Shown here: piece by piece, positions 34,101 through 45,726 of the stretch
Layout of the letters: each line of letters starts with the position of its first letter
How positions within the stretch are numbered: the stretch's first letter is position 1
NCBI GenBank assembly: GCA_011009095.1
Contig: VTPC01090569.1
Location: 50,645 to 114,644 of the forward strand
Reading direction: 5' to 3'
DNA: 64,000 bases
From: Ignelater luminosus
Lineage: Eukaryota > Arthropoda > Insecta > Coleoptera > Elateridae
Translations under genes and position numbers: made by a program
The notes under the pieces: model-generated
What the model saw: the letters and a program-made list of their open reading frames with translations, nothing else
Databases searched by the model: none
Told to the model about the DNA's origin: nothing

Positions 34101-34989
34101 AATAATTTTTATCAGAATACATAAAAAAATTGACAACCAACATGTATATACATAAGCTGTTGGACGTGACAAAACTACATACAAAGTATCCCTTTATACT
34201 GATAAAAGAAGAAAATTCTTAATTCAAATCTACAGAATTCTTGCTTGTTGCAAAAATCAATATCTTACTATTAAATGATAAAGAACAGTTTTATACGTTT
34301 TCAAAGACATTCCAAGTTTTGCATAATGACTTTTACTTTTATTACACCCTAATATACCTTGAACGTTACTAGTTAGTTAGTTTTTAATTTATTTGTAAGA
34401 TTGTATTAGATTATTCATGTTTAGATTAGCGAATACATCGTTATGCTGGAATTTTTAACTAAAAGAATGGACACTCAGTATTAATTAGGAAAAAAATGGC
34501 CGTTGGCATCGCGCCAACAACTGACAGCTAACGCTCAACAAATTAATGATATAAATATGAAGATCATAACTGGAAAAATATAAATGCGAGAAGTGACCCG
34601 GTCCGTTCTAGTTTTCTACGGAATTGGAAAATAAAATTTTTACGCATGGGGAAAATTAATAGAAAATTAATAAAAAACCCATTAATACGCAATACGAACG
34701 CGGATTCGAAGATGCCATAAACAATGATGATGATAAATAACAGCCTTATTCGGAGAAAAAATATCGGAGTTTTATTTGCACATGTGCCTCAAACACGCTC
34801 AGAATAATAAGTAAAAGCTATGTAATAAGCGAGCGAGTACCGTTTATTTATTAAACAAGGTTTTCAGGGATATGTATATTTGGTGGGTGTATGTGTTTCA
34901 TTAACAAGTTCTCACACGTTGTATATTTAATAGAGGTCCATAAAAGACAAAAACTCTAATAAAAGCCGTGCAACTTCGGCGATTTAGAA
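31113..34989. other. AT-rich interval without supported genes
   Basis: Several moderately mixed stretches (31,550-31,660 and 32,210-32,420) but no motif, repeat partner or splice-bounded frame that I can defend. A 61-codon minus open frame at 33,576-33,761 is unrecognised. Confidence 0.4.
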
Positions 34990-35290
34990 CAGAAATTAAT
35001 TCGGTTAAAATATTCACTAACAGGTACCAACACGAGAGGGCCACCTGTAACAGGCATTCCTAAATAACGTTAACGGTAAAACCAGACAAGACGGATGCAG
35101 CAGAACAGAGCGTCGCAGCGCGCCGCACCGCACCGCAACGTGCATTAAATAAACACCGCGCCGCTCGAATATTTGGTTGACGCGTTGGCCGCATTCGAGG
35201 CGTCCGTTAATGAATGACTCCCTAATGCTACTGTTATCGCATTGCCAAGGGAGTCGTTTGCAGAATTCGCTCACTTCTCATAATGAATTG
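34990..35290. promoter_or_regulatory. GC-rich island, possible regulatory or exonic DNA
   Basis: A sharp local rise in G and C with many CpG dinucleotides (about 35,100-35,180: CGTCGCAGCGCGCCGCACCG and neighbours) inside AT-rich DNA. The following stretch carries TTAATGAATGACTCCCTAATG-like homeodomain-type TAAT sites. Opposed open frames at 35,017-35,274 (minus) and 35,177-35,509 (plus) have no motif. The function is inferred only from composition. Confidence 0.3.
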
Positions 35291-36540
35291 AATAATATTT
35301 ACATTAAGAATTCAAAAATAATACGTTGCCGTACATTGCCAAATTTAGACTGCAGAGGTATAAATTTTAATTGCCGAAGTTATGATACTCGTTGCGAGCA
35401 CGTAAATGTTAAAATACTAATTTTGAATGTATTACTGTGTAGGTATCACTTTCTAACAATTGCATTTAACTTTCCATTAGCAGAAAACCCTCCTTTATTT
35501 TCGGAATAAGCAAATTAGCATCTTCCTTGTTAATGAAGGGCACACAAACGAACATAAAAATGATGAAGCCGAGGCGCATTGTAAAGTTACCAAATAACGA
35601 ATTAAGAAAAATAATATTTTTATAACGAGCTTGTTTCGTTTCTTAATATTACAACTACATACCATTTGGTTTTCTTTCAACCCCCTTTCTCGTTCAAGAA
35701 TGATTTTCTCCTTACGAGAAACGAACCCGACTCTAAAGAAGAAAACACTGAGAAACCGTGTAATCGAAAAATTAAATTTTTGCTTGTCTTAATACCACAA
35801 TTACATTTTGGTTGGTTCAAAGCTTTTATTTCTTTCTAGAATAAGCATTTTTATATACAAACTAAAAAATTACCTAAAACACTCGAATAAAAACCAGTTA
35901 ACTGCTCGTTTCTGTTTCTTCCTTAATTTTAAGAACATCCCCTAAAATTTATTAATATTTCATAAGACTTTTAAATGCTATTTAAGTTAATAAGAATTAA
36001 GGTAATAAGAGAAATAAACTTAAAACGTTTTAAAAAACAAACAAAGCTTATGACGAATAAACAGAAATTATTTTCAAGGGTGACCATATCAAACAGTTTA
36101 TTTTCTTAATGTAAATGGAACAAGAAATGCGAAGATGGTAAGGCACTTATTAACACCGTGACCTAAAACCTGTTCTTTATTTATTTATTTAATGATATTT
36201 ACAAATTGATTACACATATATCATGTTATTAAATTGTAAATGCTAAGCGAGTTCATTTCGGATAGCAGTTTCTTAGTTCTAAGGAAAGAATCAAATCACT
36301 ATAGTGAAAGCACTAAGCAAAAGTTCAATTGTGTAAAAACCAAATGTAAAAATCCCACTTTAATAATAATAATAATCAATCGATTCAACTGTTACACTTT
36401 CGCGTCCAAACGATGTAAAAAACTATGTATCATTCAAAGACAGTTGCAAATTTACAAAAATATAGCTATCTTGGTAGTGGTGCAAGGCAAGGCGGAATTA
36501 GATGAAACTGACGTAGCTACCAAAGAAACAAAAGACTGTA
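35291..36540. other. AT-rich interval before LINE 3' end
   Basis: No supported gene. A short (TAA)n microsatellite lies at about 36,360-36,378. The 178-codon plus-strand open frame at 36,240-36,776 spans the junction between this DNA and the LINE's antisense strand and is not a gene. Confidence 0.6.
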
Positions 36541-36565
36541 TCTTCTTCTTCTTCTTCTCTTCTCC
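36541..36565 (-). repeat. (GAA)n tract at LINE 3' end
   Basis: A short GAA/TTC run abuts the end of the LINE no. 2 C-terminal similarity. RTE-type elements commonly end in a short microsatellite tail, so this may mark the true 3' terminus (inference). Confidence 0.5.
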
Positions 36566-38730
36566 TTGTGCCTTCCCAGGAGTAGGATTGTTGACCCGGT
36601 CAATCTTTCATGGTTTCTTCTCTTTTGCTAGTGATTTTATTTCTTCTATGGTTTTTCCCCTTTTTCTACCCATGTCTTCTATTTGGTCTAACCGTGTTGT
36701 TCTTGGTCTTCTTCTTTGTTTCTTCATAGGGGTGTCTAATTCTAAGATTTGTCTTGTTGCGCTGTTATTTGTTTGATATCTTCGTTTCTTATTTTATCCC
36801 ATTTCGTTTTTCCCGCTATTTTTCTTAAGTGTTTCATTTCGATTGCATTTATTTTGGAGTCATGTTTTTTCTGAATTACTCAGTCTTCCCTTGCGTAGGT
36901 TATTATTCCATTTCTATTTCCTTGTGTCCCAGTATTGTCTTGTTTAGGGTATAATATAGTCTGGTTCATATGTTGTTACTCTTTCTAGTATCTTCTCATT
37001 ATGCTTTATTTTCTTATTGTTCTAGACTTCGTTTCCATTTATTACCATCACTTTGGTTTTCCCTGTGTATACTTCCATTTTCATTTCTCCCTGTTTTATT
37101 CCTTTATCTATTTTAAATTCCTTCCATCTTTTTCCCCTATTTGTACTTTTCCTTTAACTGTCTTATATGTACTTCTACTGATTTTAATTAGTGTTGTGCG
37201 TATCTTTAGTACTGCTACGCATCTTTATATTTCTCTTCTATCTGTTGAGTCAAACGCTGCTTTTAGATCAATAAACGTCAAAAATGGTTCACTTCCTTCT
37301 TTTTCTTTCTATTATTCTTCTTAGTATAAATATATTATCGTTTGTTTGTCTTTCTGGTCTAAATGCAGCTTGTTCTTCCTTTAGTTTCGGCTCTACCTAT
37401 TTTCTCAATCTTTTCTTTAGTATTGATGTGTAGAGTTTATAGCATGTTTGGGCTAGACATATTGCTTTGTTGTTCTCGCATTATGTTTCTTCCGTTTTTT
37501 ATATATACGTATTATAAAGTTATTTTTCCATTCCTCTGGAATCTGTTTTTCTGTCCATGCTTTTTTAAATATTTTCCATATCTCCTTTTTTTTCTCCTAG
37601 GTACTTAATCAATTTTGAAGGTATTTCGTCCTCTCCGCATGCTTTTCCTTTTTTCATCTTTTGTATGGTTTCGTGTATTTCTTCTCTTGTTATTTCATGT
37701 AACTTCTATTTTTTCTTCATATAATTATATTTTCATCTGGCGTACTTTCTCTAAATTCTTTGCTGTAATGTTCTTTCCATGTTTCTAGCATTTACGTTTT
37801 TTCTGTTCTCAGTTGATTATTTTTATTTCTTATCGATTTGATTTCCTTTCTTATTGTATGTATTTTATAACTTTCATTTATATAAGTTCCAAATTTTCTC
37901 CAATTTTCTCCTTTTGCTCTTTTAACTGCCTCCTTTGTTATATTTCTTTTCGTATATGTCGCTTATTGACTTGGTTTGGTTGTATTTTTTTCAATCGATC
38001 TTCTTTTCTTTTATTAATGTTTTAACCTCATTGTTCCACTACTCCGTTCTCTTTACTTGCTTACTAATTGTGCTTCTTCCACTTCCTTCACCTACTTTCT
38101 TTATTACTACTTCCAGTGTTCATTCTGTTTTTACCGTTTCCAGTATTTGAAATTCTTCATTCGTCTCTTTTTGATATCTTTCTTGGTTTTCTTTAGTCTT
38201 TAATTTATGTAATGTTATTGTATTTAATCTGTTCTGTTTTTTTTTCTGTGATTATGTATTTTGCTGCTACTAGCCTGCGGTTAGATACTATTTTAGCATC
38301 TTCTCTTGTTCCAATCTTTTTAATTATTTTTGTTAACCCTTATGTGTGTACTATGCAATCGTTCAGGCTCTTAGCATTTCGTTCTTTTGCTACGAATGTG
38401 TATTTTTCTTCTATTCGTTGTTCCCAATCTTAAGTTTACTGTTTTAACTTTATGCTCTTGTCTCTTATATCTTCTGATACTATTATATCAACTCATTCCT
38501 TTGCTTTGTTTTCTTGGTTTACTCCTGAGTAATGTAATGCATGTTTACTTGTAAATTGCAAACTTCCTTTTGCTTTCTTCTTTGTCTTACTTAACCCAAA
38601 TATTTTTATATTATTTTCTTCTACTTCCTCTGTCATTTCTATCTCTTTTTTCTTTTAGTGACGTACTATTCCAGGTACCTATTCCTATATCTTCTTTATA
38701 GTTTTGTGTGGTTGGCATTATATTATTATT
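36541..38730 (-). pseudogene. Non-LTR retrotransposon no. 2, near-complete span but RT core deleted
   Basis: Minus-strand reading gives ordered LINE blocks. A possible start Met at 38,716-38,718 is followed by IGIGTWNSTSLKEK, the AP-endonuclease start. A frameshift follows, then IFGLSKTKKKAKGSL and HYSGVNQENKAKE (about 38,540-38,640), and SNRRLVAAKYII near 38,260-38,300. The RT domain has WTEKQIPEEWKNNFI (about 37,520-37,570) and motif A in FIDLKAAFDSTDRR (37,242-37,290). KGIKQG is then joined almost directly to EVYTGKTKVM (37,030-37,110), so motif C and its neighbours are deleted. The C-terminal domain follows: IEMKHLRKIAGKTKWDKIRN (about 36,790-36,860), RRRPRTTRLDQIED, and LAKEKKPWK near 36,610. 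Stops and shifts make it dead. It resembles the LINE at 725-2720 in plan and is probably the same clade. Confidence 0.88.
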
Positions 38731-39420
38731 TGTTCTAGTTTTTTCTATTTTTAGTATTATTTTGTTATTACTCACATCGCTGTTATCAATATCACTACAT
38801 TTACTATTGCTATTTCTATTATTATCCTTATTACTAATTCTAACTGTATAATTTTGTTTATCTGAGTTTATTAGTGTTTTTGATATTTGGTGGTTGTAAT
38901 GTTTCTTATTGTCCTTGCCATGTTTTCACTTTCTATTTCCTCTTCTGTTAATAATCTAACTCCATGTTTCCTTGCATTCTTTTTCCTTCCTTTCTCTTTT
39001 GACTTTTATCTTTTTCTTGTGCTGTCATACGTTTAGATTTTTTAGGTTGAATCAAAATTTCTCGAAATACTGCCAAAGAGGAATCTACGTTTCGCAATGC
39101 AACACAGGAACATAGACAAATTAAAGACAAAACTTACTCTAAAGTAAAAATGACTCTTGCTTTATATGTAAGAAACAAAAAAAGGCAACCAACTTTACAA
39201 ATTCCCAAATGGTTGTAAACTGGAATATTAGAGTTTTCCTTGTCCTAAGTGAAAATGACTGATTCTTCTCCATAGTGCAGAATCAAAAGATCGTTAGTTT
39301 ATCTATTTTTTAAATTCCAAAAAGGTGTAAAATCGGAATCGTACCAAAACGTAGCTTATCATAAGCAATCATAGGACTGTCTAGATATACCAGCAATACA
39401 TAATGTTTTTGGTAAGGTAT
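38731..39420. other. Possible LINE 5' leader and flank
   Basis: Continues the pyrimidine-rich plus strand of the LINE to about 38,990, which may be its 5' untranslated region. A 60-codon minus open frame at 38,948-39,130 has no recognisable motif. Beyond 39,150 the sequence is ordinary AT-rich DNA. Confidence 0.35.
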
Positions 39421-39439
39421 CTGGTACTTAATGTTCTGA

Positions 39440-41900
39440 TCTAGATCTTCTCGAAGAGTAGACTTTTTGCTATGAATTACTTTTATTTAAAAAGGTTTGA
39501 AGCTTTTTCTTTTAATACCAAATAAGAAGCCTGTAAGTAACAAATCTATAAGGTTTTTTTGAACTGGTAGATATTTTAGAATGAGCAGCTATAAGGGCTC
39601 AGTTAAGCAGAATAGTCTTTTGAAGCTGTTCGAACTCTTAGGACCGTTTTGACCTTTCTACTTTAAGCTTTCCACGTTTCCCAAAACGTATTACTGATAT
39701 AAGCCTTTCAAGTCATATTTAGTTTATTTCAAACCTATCAAGATTGTTTGGCTAGATTTTCCTGATGGGATGGGATTTGTTAACAGTTACCTTTTATCTA
39801 GGAAGGTTTGAAGGTTTTTCCTTCAATATCAAAGAAGAAGTCTGATCTTAAAGGATTTTTGATTTGACGCGACTTTTTGAATTGATTAGGTATTTCAAAA
39901 TGAGCAGCTGTAAGGACCCAGCTCTTCAAATTGCTTTGATATTTCGAATTAAATAAACTTTTATTGGATTATGTTTCTGGTTATTTCAAAAGATATTGCC
40001 AAGTCTTTGAAATCGTATATAATTTATTTCGAGTTTTTGCAAAATGTCTTGGACTAAGTTTTCTCGGGTAGTAAATCTTTTTTTTTTTGTTAACAGTTAC
40101 TTTTGATCTAAGAAGATTGAAAGATGCAGAAAATCTCTAAAGAGCTAACCTTTAAAATTCTTGATTTGACGTAACTTTCCGGATGTACAGACTATTTCAT
40201 AACGAACAGTTGTAGATGCTTAGTTTGGACTGATTGGTTTTTTGGAATTAATCGAGCTCTTTGAACTGCTTTGTTAATTTCGATTAGTTAGATTTTGCTT
40301 GCGTTGGGTTTTCTGAGTTTTGCGTATAATATTACCAAGCTTCTCAAGATCTGAATAGTTTATTTCTAGTTTATACTACAGAATGATTTGAGCTAAATAG
40401 ATATTTTCTTGTTAACAGTTAGTTTCTATATAAGAAGGTTAGGAGGTTTCTTCTTTAATACCAAATAATAAATCTGCAAACAACTAATCTTTTTGGATCG
40501 ATAAAGTAGTATTCAGAATCTAATTGGTTTTTTGAAATTGATCAAGCTCTTATAATTCCTAATTAGTTCGTTTTGCCTCCCGAGTTTTCAAAAAATATTA
40601 CTGAACCTCTTAAGTTATACAGAGTTTATTTTTAGCCTATATAAACTGTCTTGAACTAAAACTTCCTCATAGGTAACGGTTTTTATTTATCTAAATTTAC
40701 AATATTTTTCCTTCAATATCATATATGAAAACAGCTAATCTGGGCTGTTTAGTTTTTTTGAATTGATAATGCTCTTTAGACCCCTTTGATAGTATTTTGA
40801 ATTAATTTCTTCCTTGGTTCTGCAAAAAACATTATCGAGTTTCTCAAGTCGTATGTAGTTTATTGCTAGCCTATACAGAATATTGTATTGAGCTAAATTT
40901 CTTTTTTCTTGCTAATAGTTATATTTTCTCTAAGAAGTTTTGAAGGTTTTTCCTTTAATATTAAATAAAAAATGTGCAAAGAACTGAAAGGGCCTAGTTT
41001 AGACTGACTGGTCTTTTGGAATTAATCGAGTTCTTAGAACTCTTCCGATACTTTGAATTAGTTAGATTTTGATTGCCTTGGGCTTCCTGGGTTTTACAAA
41101 GAATCTGCCAAGCCCCTCAAGTCGTTCATAGTTTATTCCTAACCTATGCAGTATGTCTTGGGCTAGATATCCTTGAGGCATAAACCTTTTCTTGTTAACT
41201 TTTAAAGCTTAAAAGTTTTTTCCGTTCATATCAAATAAGAAATTTACAGAAACACTGATCTTAGTCTTTTGGAACTGATGGAACTCTTTGAATTGCTTTG
41301 ATATTTTAAACTAGTTAAGACTAATTGCATTGGGCTTTCCAGCCGTTTCAAGAAATATTGTCGAGCCTTTCATATTATGTATAATTTACTTCGAGCCTAT
41401 ACGAAATGTCTTGGGCTAAATCTTCTCTGACGGTAGATCTAAGAAGATTCGAAAATCTTTCCTTTCCTTATTTTGAACCAAGCAGTTGTATGAATTCAGT
41501 TTGGTCTAATTAGTGTTTCAATATTTTAAATTAGTTCGACTTTAATCGCATTGGGGTTTCCGGGTGTCTCGAGAAATATTAATGAAGCTGTCAAATCATA
41601 TAATTTACTTTAAGTCTTGGGCTAAGTTTTCTTGGGTGGTCGATCTTTTTCGTTAACAGTTACTTTTTATCTAAGAGCATTTTAAGGTCTTTTCTTGAAT
41701 CAAATAAGCTTTCGAAAAAGCTCTTCTTTAAGACTTTTTAAGTTGACGTGACATTTTAGATGAGTAAGTCTTTGGATTGCTTTAGCATTTCAGATTATAG
41801 TTCGATTTTAAATTGTATCAAGCTTTTCTGGTTTTGCTTAGCTTTTCAAATTTATGTCTTGGGCTAGATTTCTCCGGTGTTGCTGACAATTTTTTTAGTT
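39440..41900. repeat. Degenerate tandem array, unit roughly 220-320 bp
   Basis: About nine diverged units. Landmarks repeat in order: TTAACAGTTACTTTTTATCT, AAGAAGGTTTGAAGGTTTTT, CCTTCAATATCAAATAAGAA, GTCTTGGGCTAGATTTTCTC. Starts of the AAGGTTTGAAGG-type landmark fall near 39,490, 39,810, 40,110, 40,435, 40,695, 40,935, 41,210, 41,445 and 41,675. Unit length shrinks toward the right. All units are in the same orientation. No coding capacity; likely an old satellite block. Confidence 0.85.
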
Positions 41901-44900
41901 TTGTTTTTACAAATCTGTTTCAAACATAAACAACAATTGTTAGAGTAAGTGGTTTTGAAAATTGCCCTCTCGTACTAAAAAAATAACCAACCGCCACTAG
42001 CTCATAAGTTTCTTGACATTTTCGGTAGACTACATAAAGCATTTGCAATCTTCATACCGAACGTTACACCACGTTAAGTTATTGCATTACCTTCCCAACT
42101 TACTAAATTTGATTATTATAAGATGTTTGTGATACTGTATCAAAATATTCCACCATTCGTTATCTTCTTGAAGGTGTGCATATAAATCCGCACTTCAATA
42201 ATTTCGTTTGGATTCGGAAGAATTAAAATGAATAATTGCTGGTGTGAAAGAAATAATTCAATATTTCAGGTTAATTAATAAAAGATCATTGTATTTGACA
42301 AAATTATTGTACAAAAATACTGCAAACAATATTTATCGTTAGCGTCCCGTAAATAATAATCTTTTTAGTGAACCCTGCAAATATAAAATTAAAAATATTG
42401 ATATACCGTATTGTTAAAATGCAAAAGAATACCTCGAAAAGTTCAATTAAAAGAAAATACTTTATCAAAAGAGCAAAAAATAAAAAATGGTAATTGACTT
42501 TGTCTTTTGATACAAATTGGATTACAATCGCTCTAGAAAGGGTAAGCGAAAATTATAATCGCGCTTCAAACGGAATAGAAAGCACAGAAATGTCTGCGTT
42601 TGGGCTTTGAAAAATAAAGAATGTCACTGTTCGTTTTACAAACCGTATGATCCTTGAATTAACAAACTTCGAACTAAATTTATAACCATAAATTAAAAAG
42701 TAAGAGTATATTTTGTCGAGCTTTCACTCGAGCTGCGTATGACAGTAACGAGTTTTCTGCATTAGAGGAAGCTTTGATCAACATTATCCGTCGACATGAA
42801 ACGGTACGCAAAATGTAAATATATGAACATCATAAATTGGCGCCTAATAAAGCGTTAAACGGCATTAAATATAAATCAGAAAACCGTTTGCGTTCTAATC
42901 GAATCGCATTGTATTACAAATTTATTTCGAACGAAACTTTAAAGCAACTAATAGTGGTATTAAACGAGAATTCAGGCTGAAACCTATCTTGTGACATTTA
43001 ATTTTACTAGCGTATTAGTGTTGCAGTTTAATATAAAACTTTAAACGGACTAAATTTGTTATCTGCAATGCGAAATGTCCTATTTAACGATTCCACGTTG
43101 GTGTAACCGTTAACGTTGGAAAGTTTAGAGTTTTTTGCTGTAGAATTCTTTCCTCTTTAATTAAATATTCGCAATCAACAGATTTGACTTTTCAACGAGC
43201 TAATATTTCATAATAAAACGAAACGATAAACGTGTAACGAAATTATAACAAGTAGTTAATTTTTTATAAAACTACAGTTCGAGGAAGAGATTGTAAAAAT
43301 CGTAACGGACGGAGACCGGAGGGTGAAGTTATCGTTATTTTGTAGAGACGATCTAAGCAAATCGAGCATGGAGCCGAACCAAGATATTGGGGAAGCATCC
43401 TCGATGTAAAAAAGAACTAATTTCCGTTTGGGCCGGGGGTTAAGACTAAAATTGGTAGGAAAAGTATGGGGAGAACGATCCTCGATCCCGGCAAACTGCG
43501 GTCACTGGAGATCTTGAGTAAGATTAAAAGGCTGCGTCGCAATTTTCGTTAACATTAAAGTAATGGATTAACCGATATACAGCTAATAAGATATTTAGTA
43601 TTTACTAACGCAGTTTAGTCAGTATTAACAAAATTTCCAACTTCTTCTACCCTCTCTTTTTGTTTGTCGTTTTTCTGCGTTTATCTTATTAAGTTTTTGT
43701 ACAGCACGTCCAAGGATGTGCCAAATTAGATGGCTTCTACACTAAACTTCTATGTTATTTGTTTTACGAGTACACCCTTATTCGTGGTTCTTTTTCATCC
43801 CTTTTACGAATTCAATATTAATAAGGTACTGAGCGCACCAATTAGTTAGAACACGTCATAAGACATTCATTCATACAACATAAATATTTTGTTTTAATAA
43901 AATAATAAAGGAACATAAAAAAATATTGCAAGTAATTCACAGAAAGGGAGAAGAAGCAGGGTGTGTTTACTAACAAAATTCGCACTGCAAAGCACGCGCG
44001 TGCTGCAAATATGAAGTTTGCTAAACTTATATGTTGGGACATAATAATACAAACAGAAAGTTAGTCGACCAAAAACAAAAGATTTTAAGGGCCAGTCGGG
44101 AAAATGTAATTTCCTATTGTCACTTAATTTGATTCATACAGAAAAATCAGATTTTACTTTAATAATAAAATTGTAAAATGCTATTTTTAGCAGTTTACGA
44201 TATCTATCTATTATGGAATTCTTAAAATTACAAATTTGAAAGTTCAATTTCGTTATACAGACAACACAAAATCGATTTATAAAAGAAAAGTTTTCGGGAT
44301 ATTTTTAATTTATTCATGGCAGTGGTGAATCGTCGTAAAAGAAAACTAGACTGGCGTAGTCGAAATGGATATCTGCTACGTACATTTTCTACATTTCTAT
44401 TCACTTATTTGTGCCGATATGAATTATTTGTAAGTATCATGAATGAGAAGAAGACTGTTACGATCTTTTTGGTTAATTTAAGAGATAATAAGAAAATTAA
44501 ATATAAATATCCACGTATTGTATCTTATTTCAATATATTCATGCAAATAAAAAACAGCTTGAAATCAAATTGGACTAGATTCATAGGCCAAAAGATGTAA
44601 AAGGGCATTCCTAAAGTGTGACAACAAATTCTAAAATAAGGCCATGCATTGTGTAGATATCTCGCCCTTTTATGTTTAGCTCTTGCAAACACCTATAAAT
44701 ACTGACATTTAATCCACAAAATGGATGTAATAAGCTAATAACAAACTGATCAAAAAGAACTAATTAACAGTTGCTTTCAAAAACAAAATACAACGTTTCG
44801 GATTAATTTTAATCTCTACTGATCAGTTTGTTTCAAAAGGTGAATTTAGCAAACGTCGATGCGCTTGCACGCAAAGTTATTTTATACTCAGTTCATGTCC

Positions 44901-45726
44901 GCATGATATTTTTCAAATGACTCATAAAAATTAATTGGTGGATACTAAATTTGTTGCAACTGCAACAAATATCCATTTAGTTTACAAACACGGTATTAGA
45001 TGCTCAATTTAACGCATTTAACTTTTTGGAAATCGACAACTGATAGTTCTAACCTAATTCACGTTGTGGAAATAAAAACGACGCCTTCGAGAGCTATTCA
45101 AGTCAATATCTACCATTACCATTTTCTAGATAGTTAGTGTAATATAAAATTACAAAGTTACAGCATTACAGATCTCAGATAAATAATTAGATCTTAAGAA
45201 GCTAACTGATAGTCTACAAATTTGCATCAGCACACTAACTAGCGGTTACTGTCTTTCACTTTTTCTTAAATTTTGTTTTCCTCTCCACGTGTCTTCAACA
45301 GTTTGTTTCACTATTTTTTAATATTCTTTGCTAGGAGGGACAAAATTCATTTAACTTTCGGCTCCGGTCAAAACAGAGCCGAATGGTTTAATTCGTTCTT
45401 CCAAGCACTCCTCTTTGTAGATATTTTATTTGATAGTGATAGAGACAGTTACTTTCTAAGAACTTAGTAATTGCTTCTTCTTTTGTTCCATTGGAATCAT
45501 CGTGTAAAAAAATCCATGAAAAGCCGTCCTTGAAGTAGTTTTTGCCACCCAGTAAGATACAGTCTTCTTGTCTAAAAGTCTTTGCTTGTTGTTGTTACCA
45601 GTTTGACTTTAGATTGCTTTTTTATCCTTCGGATCAGTTCAGTTTCTGGGACGGAACTTCCAACTTTGTAATAACGTCCATGACAGTTAGAGTGCCGTAT
45701 TTTAGCTCTTTGGCGAACGTCCGGCG
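41901..45726. other. AT-rich interval with a GC-richer stretch at 42,700-43,550
   Basis: The 42,700-43,550 part is less AT-rich and non-repetitive (for example 43,300-43,520 with GACGGAGACCGGAGGG and GATCCTCGATCCCGGC). It could be a conserved non-coding element, but nothing in the sequence alone proves it. Small inverted repeats such as AAACTGATCA near 44,740 and TGATCAGTTT near 44,818 are too short to call. Open frames at 44,316-44,600 and 45,273-45,467 have no motif. Confidence 0.35.

Noticed and set aside
36240-36776. 178-codon plus-strand open frame, the longest in the window
   Set aside because: It spans the junction between flank DNA and the antisense strand of LINE no. 2; its second half is the reverse complement of the LINE C-terminal domain.
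37001-38433. Series of Phe/Leu/Ser-rich plus-strand open frames that look like membrane proteins
   Set aside because: They are antisense to the purine-rich coding strand of the LINE; the hydrophobic look comes from T/C-rich composition.
43300-43520. Possible tRNA (GATCCTCGATCCCGGC resembles a T-arm)
   Set aside because: No matching acceptor stem, D-arm or anticodon arm at proper spacing.
44738-44830. Small inverted repeat AAACTGATCA / TGATCAGTTT
   Set aside because: Ten bases in AT-rich DNA with no flanking duplication; chance is sufficient.
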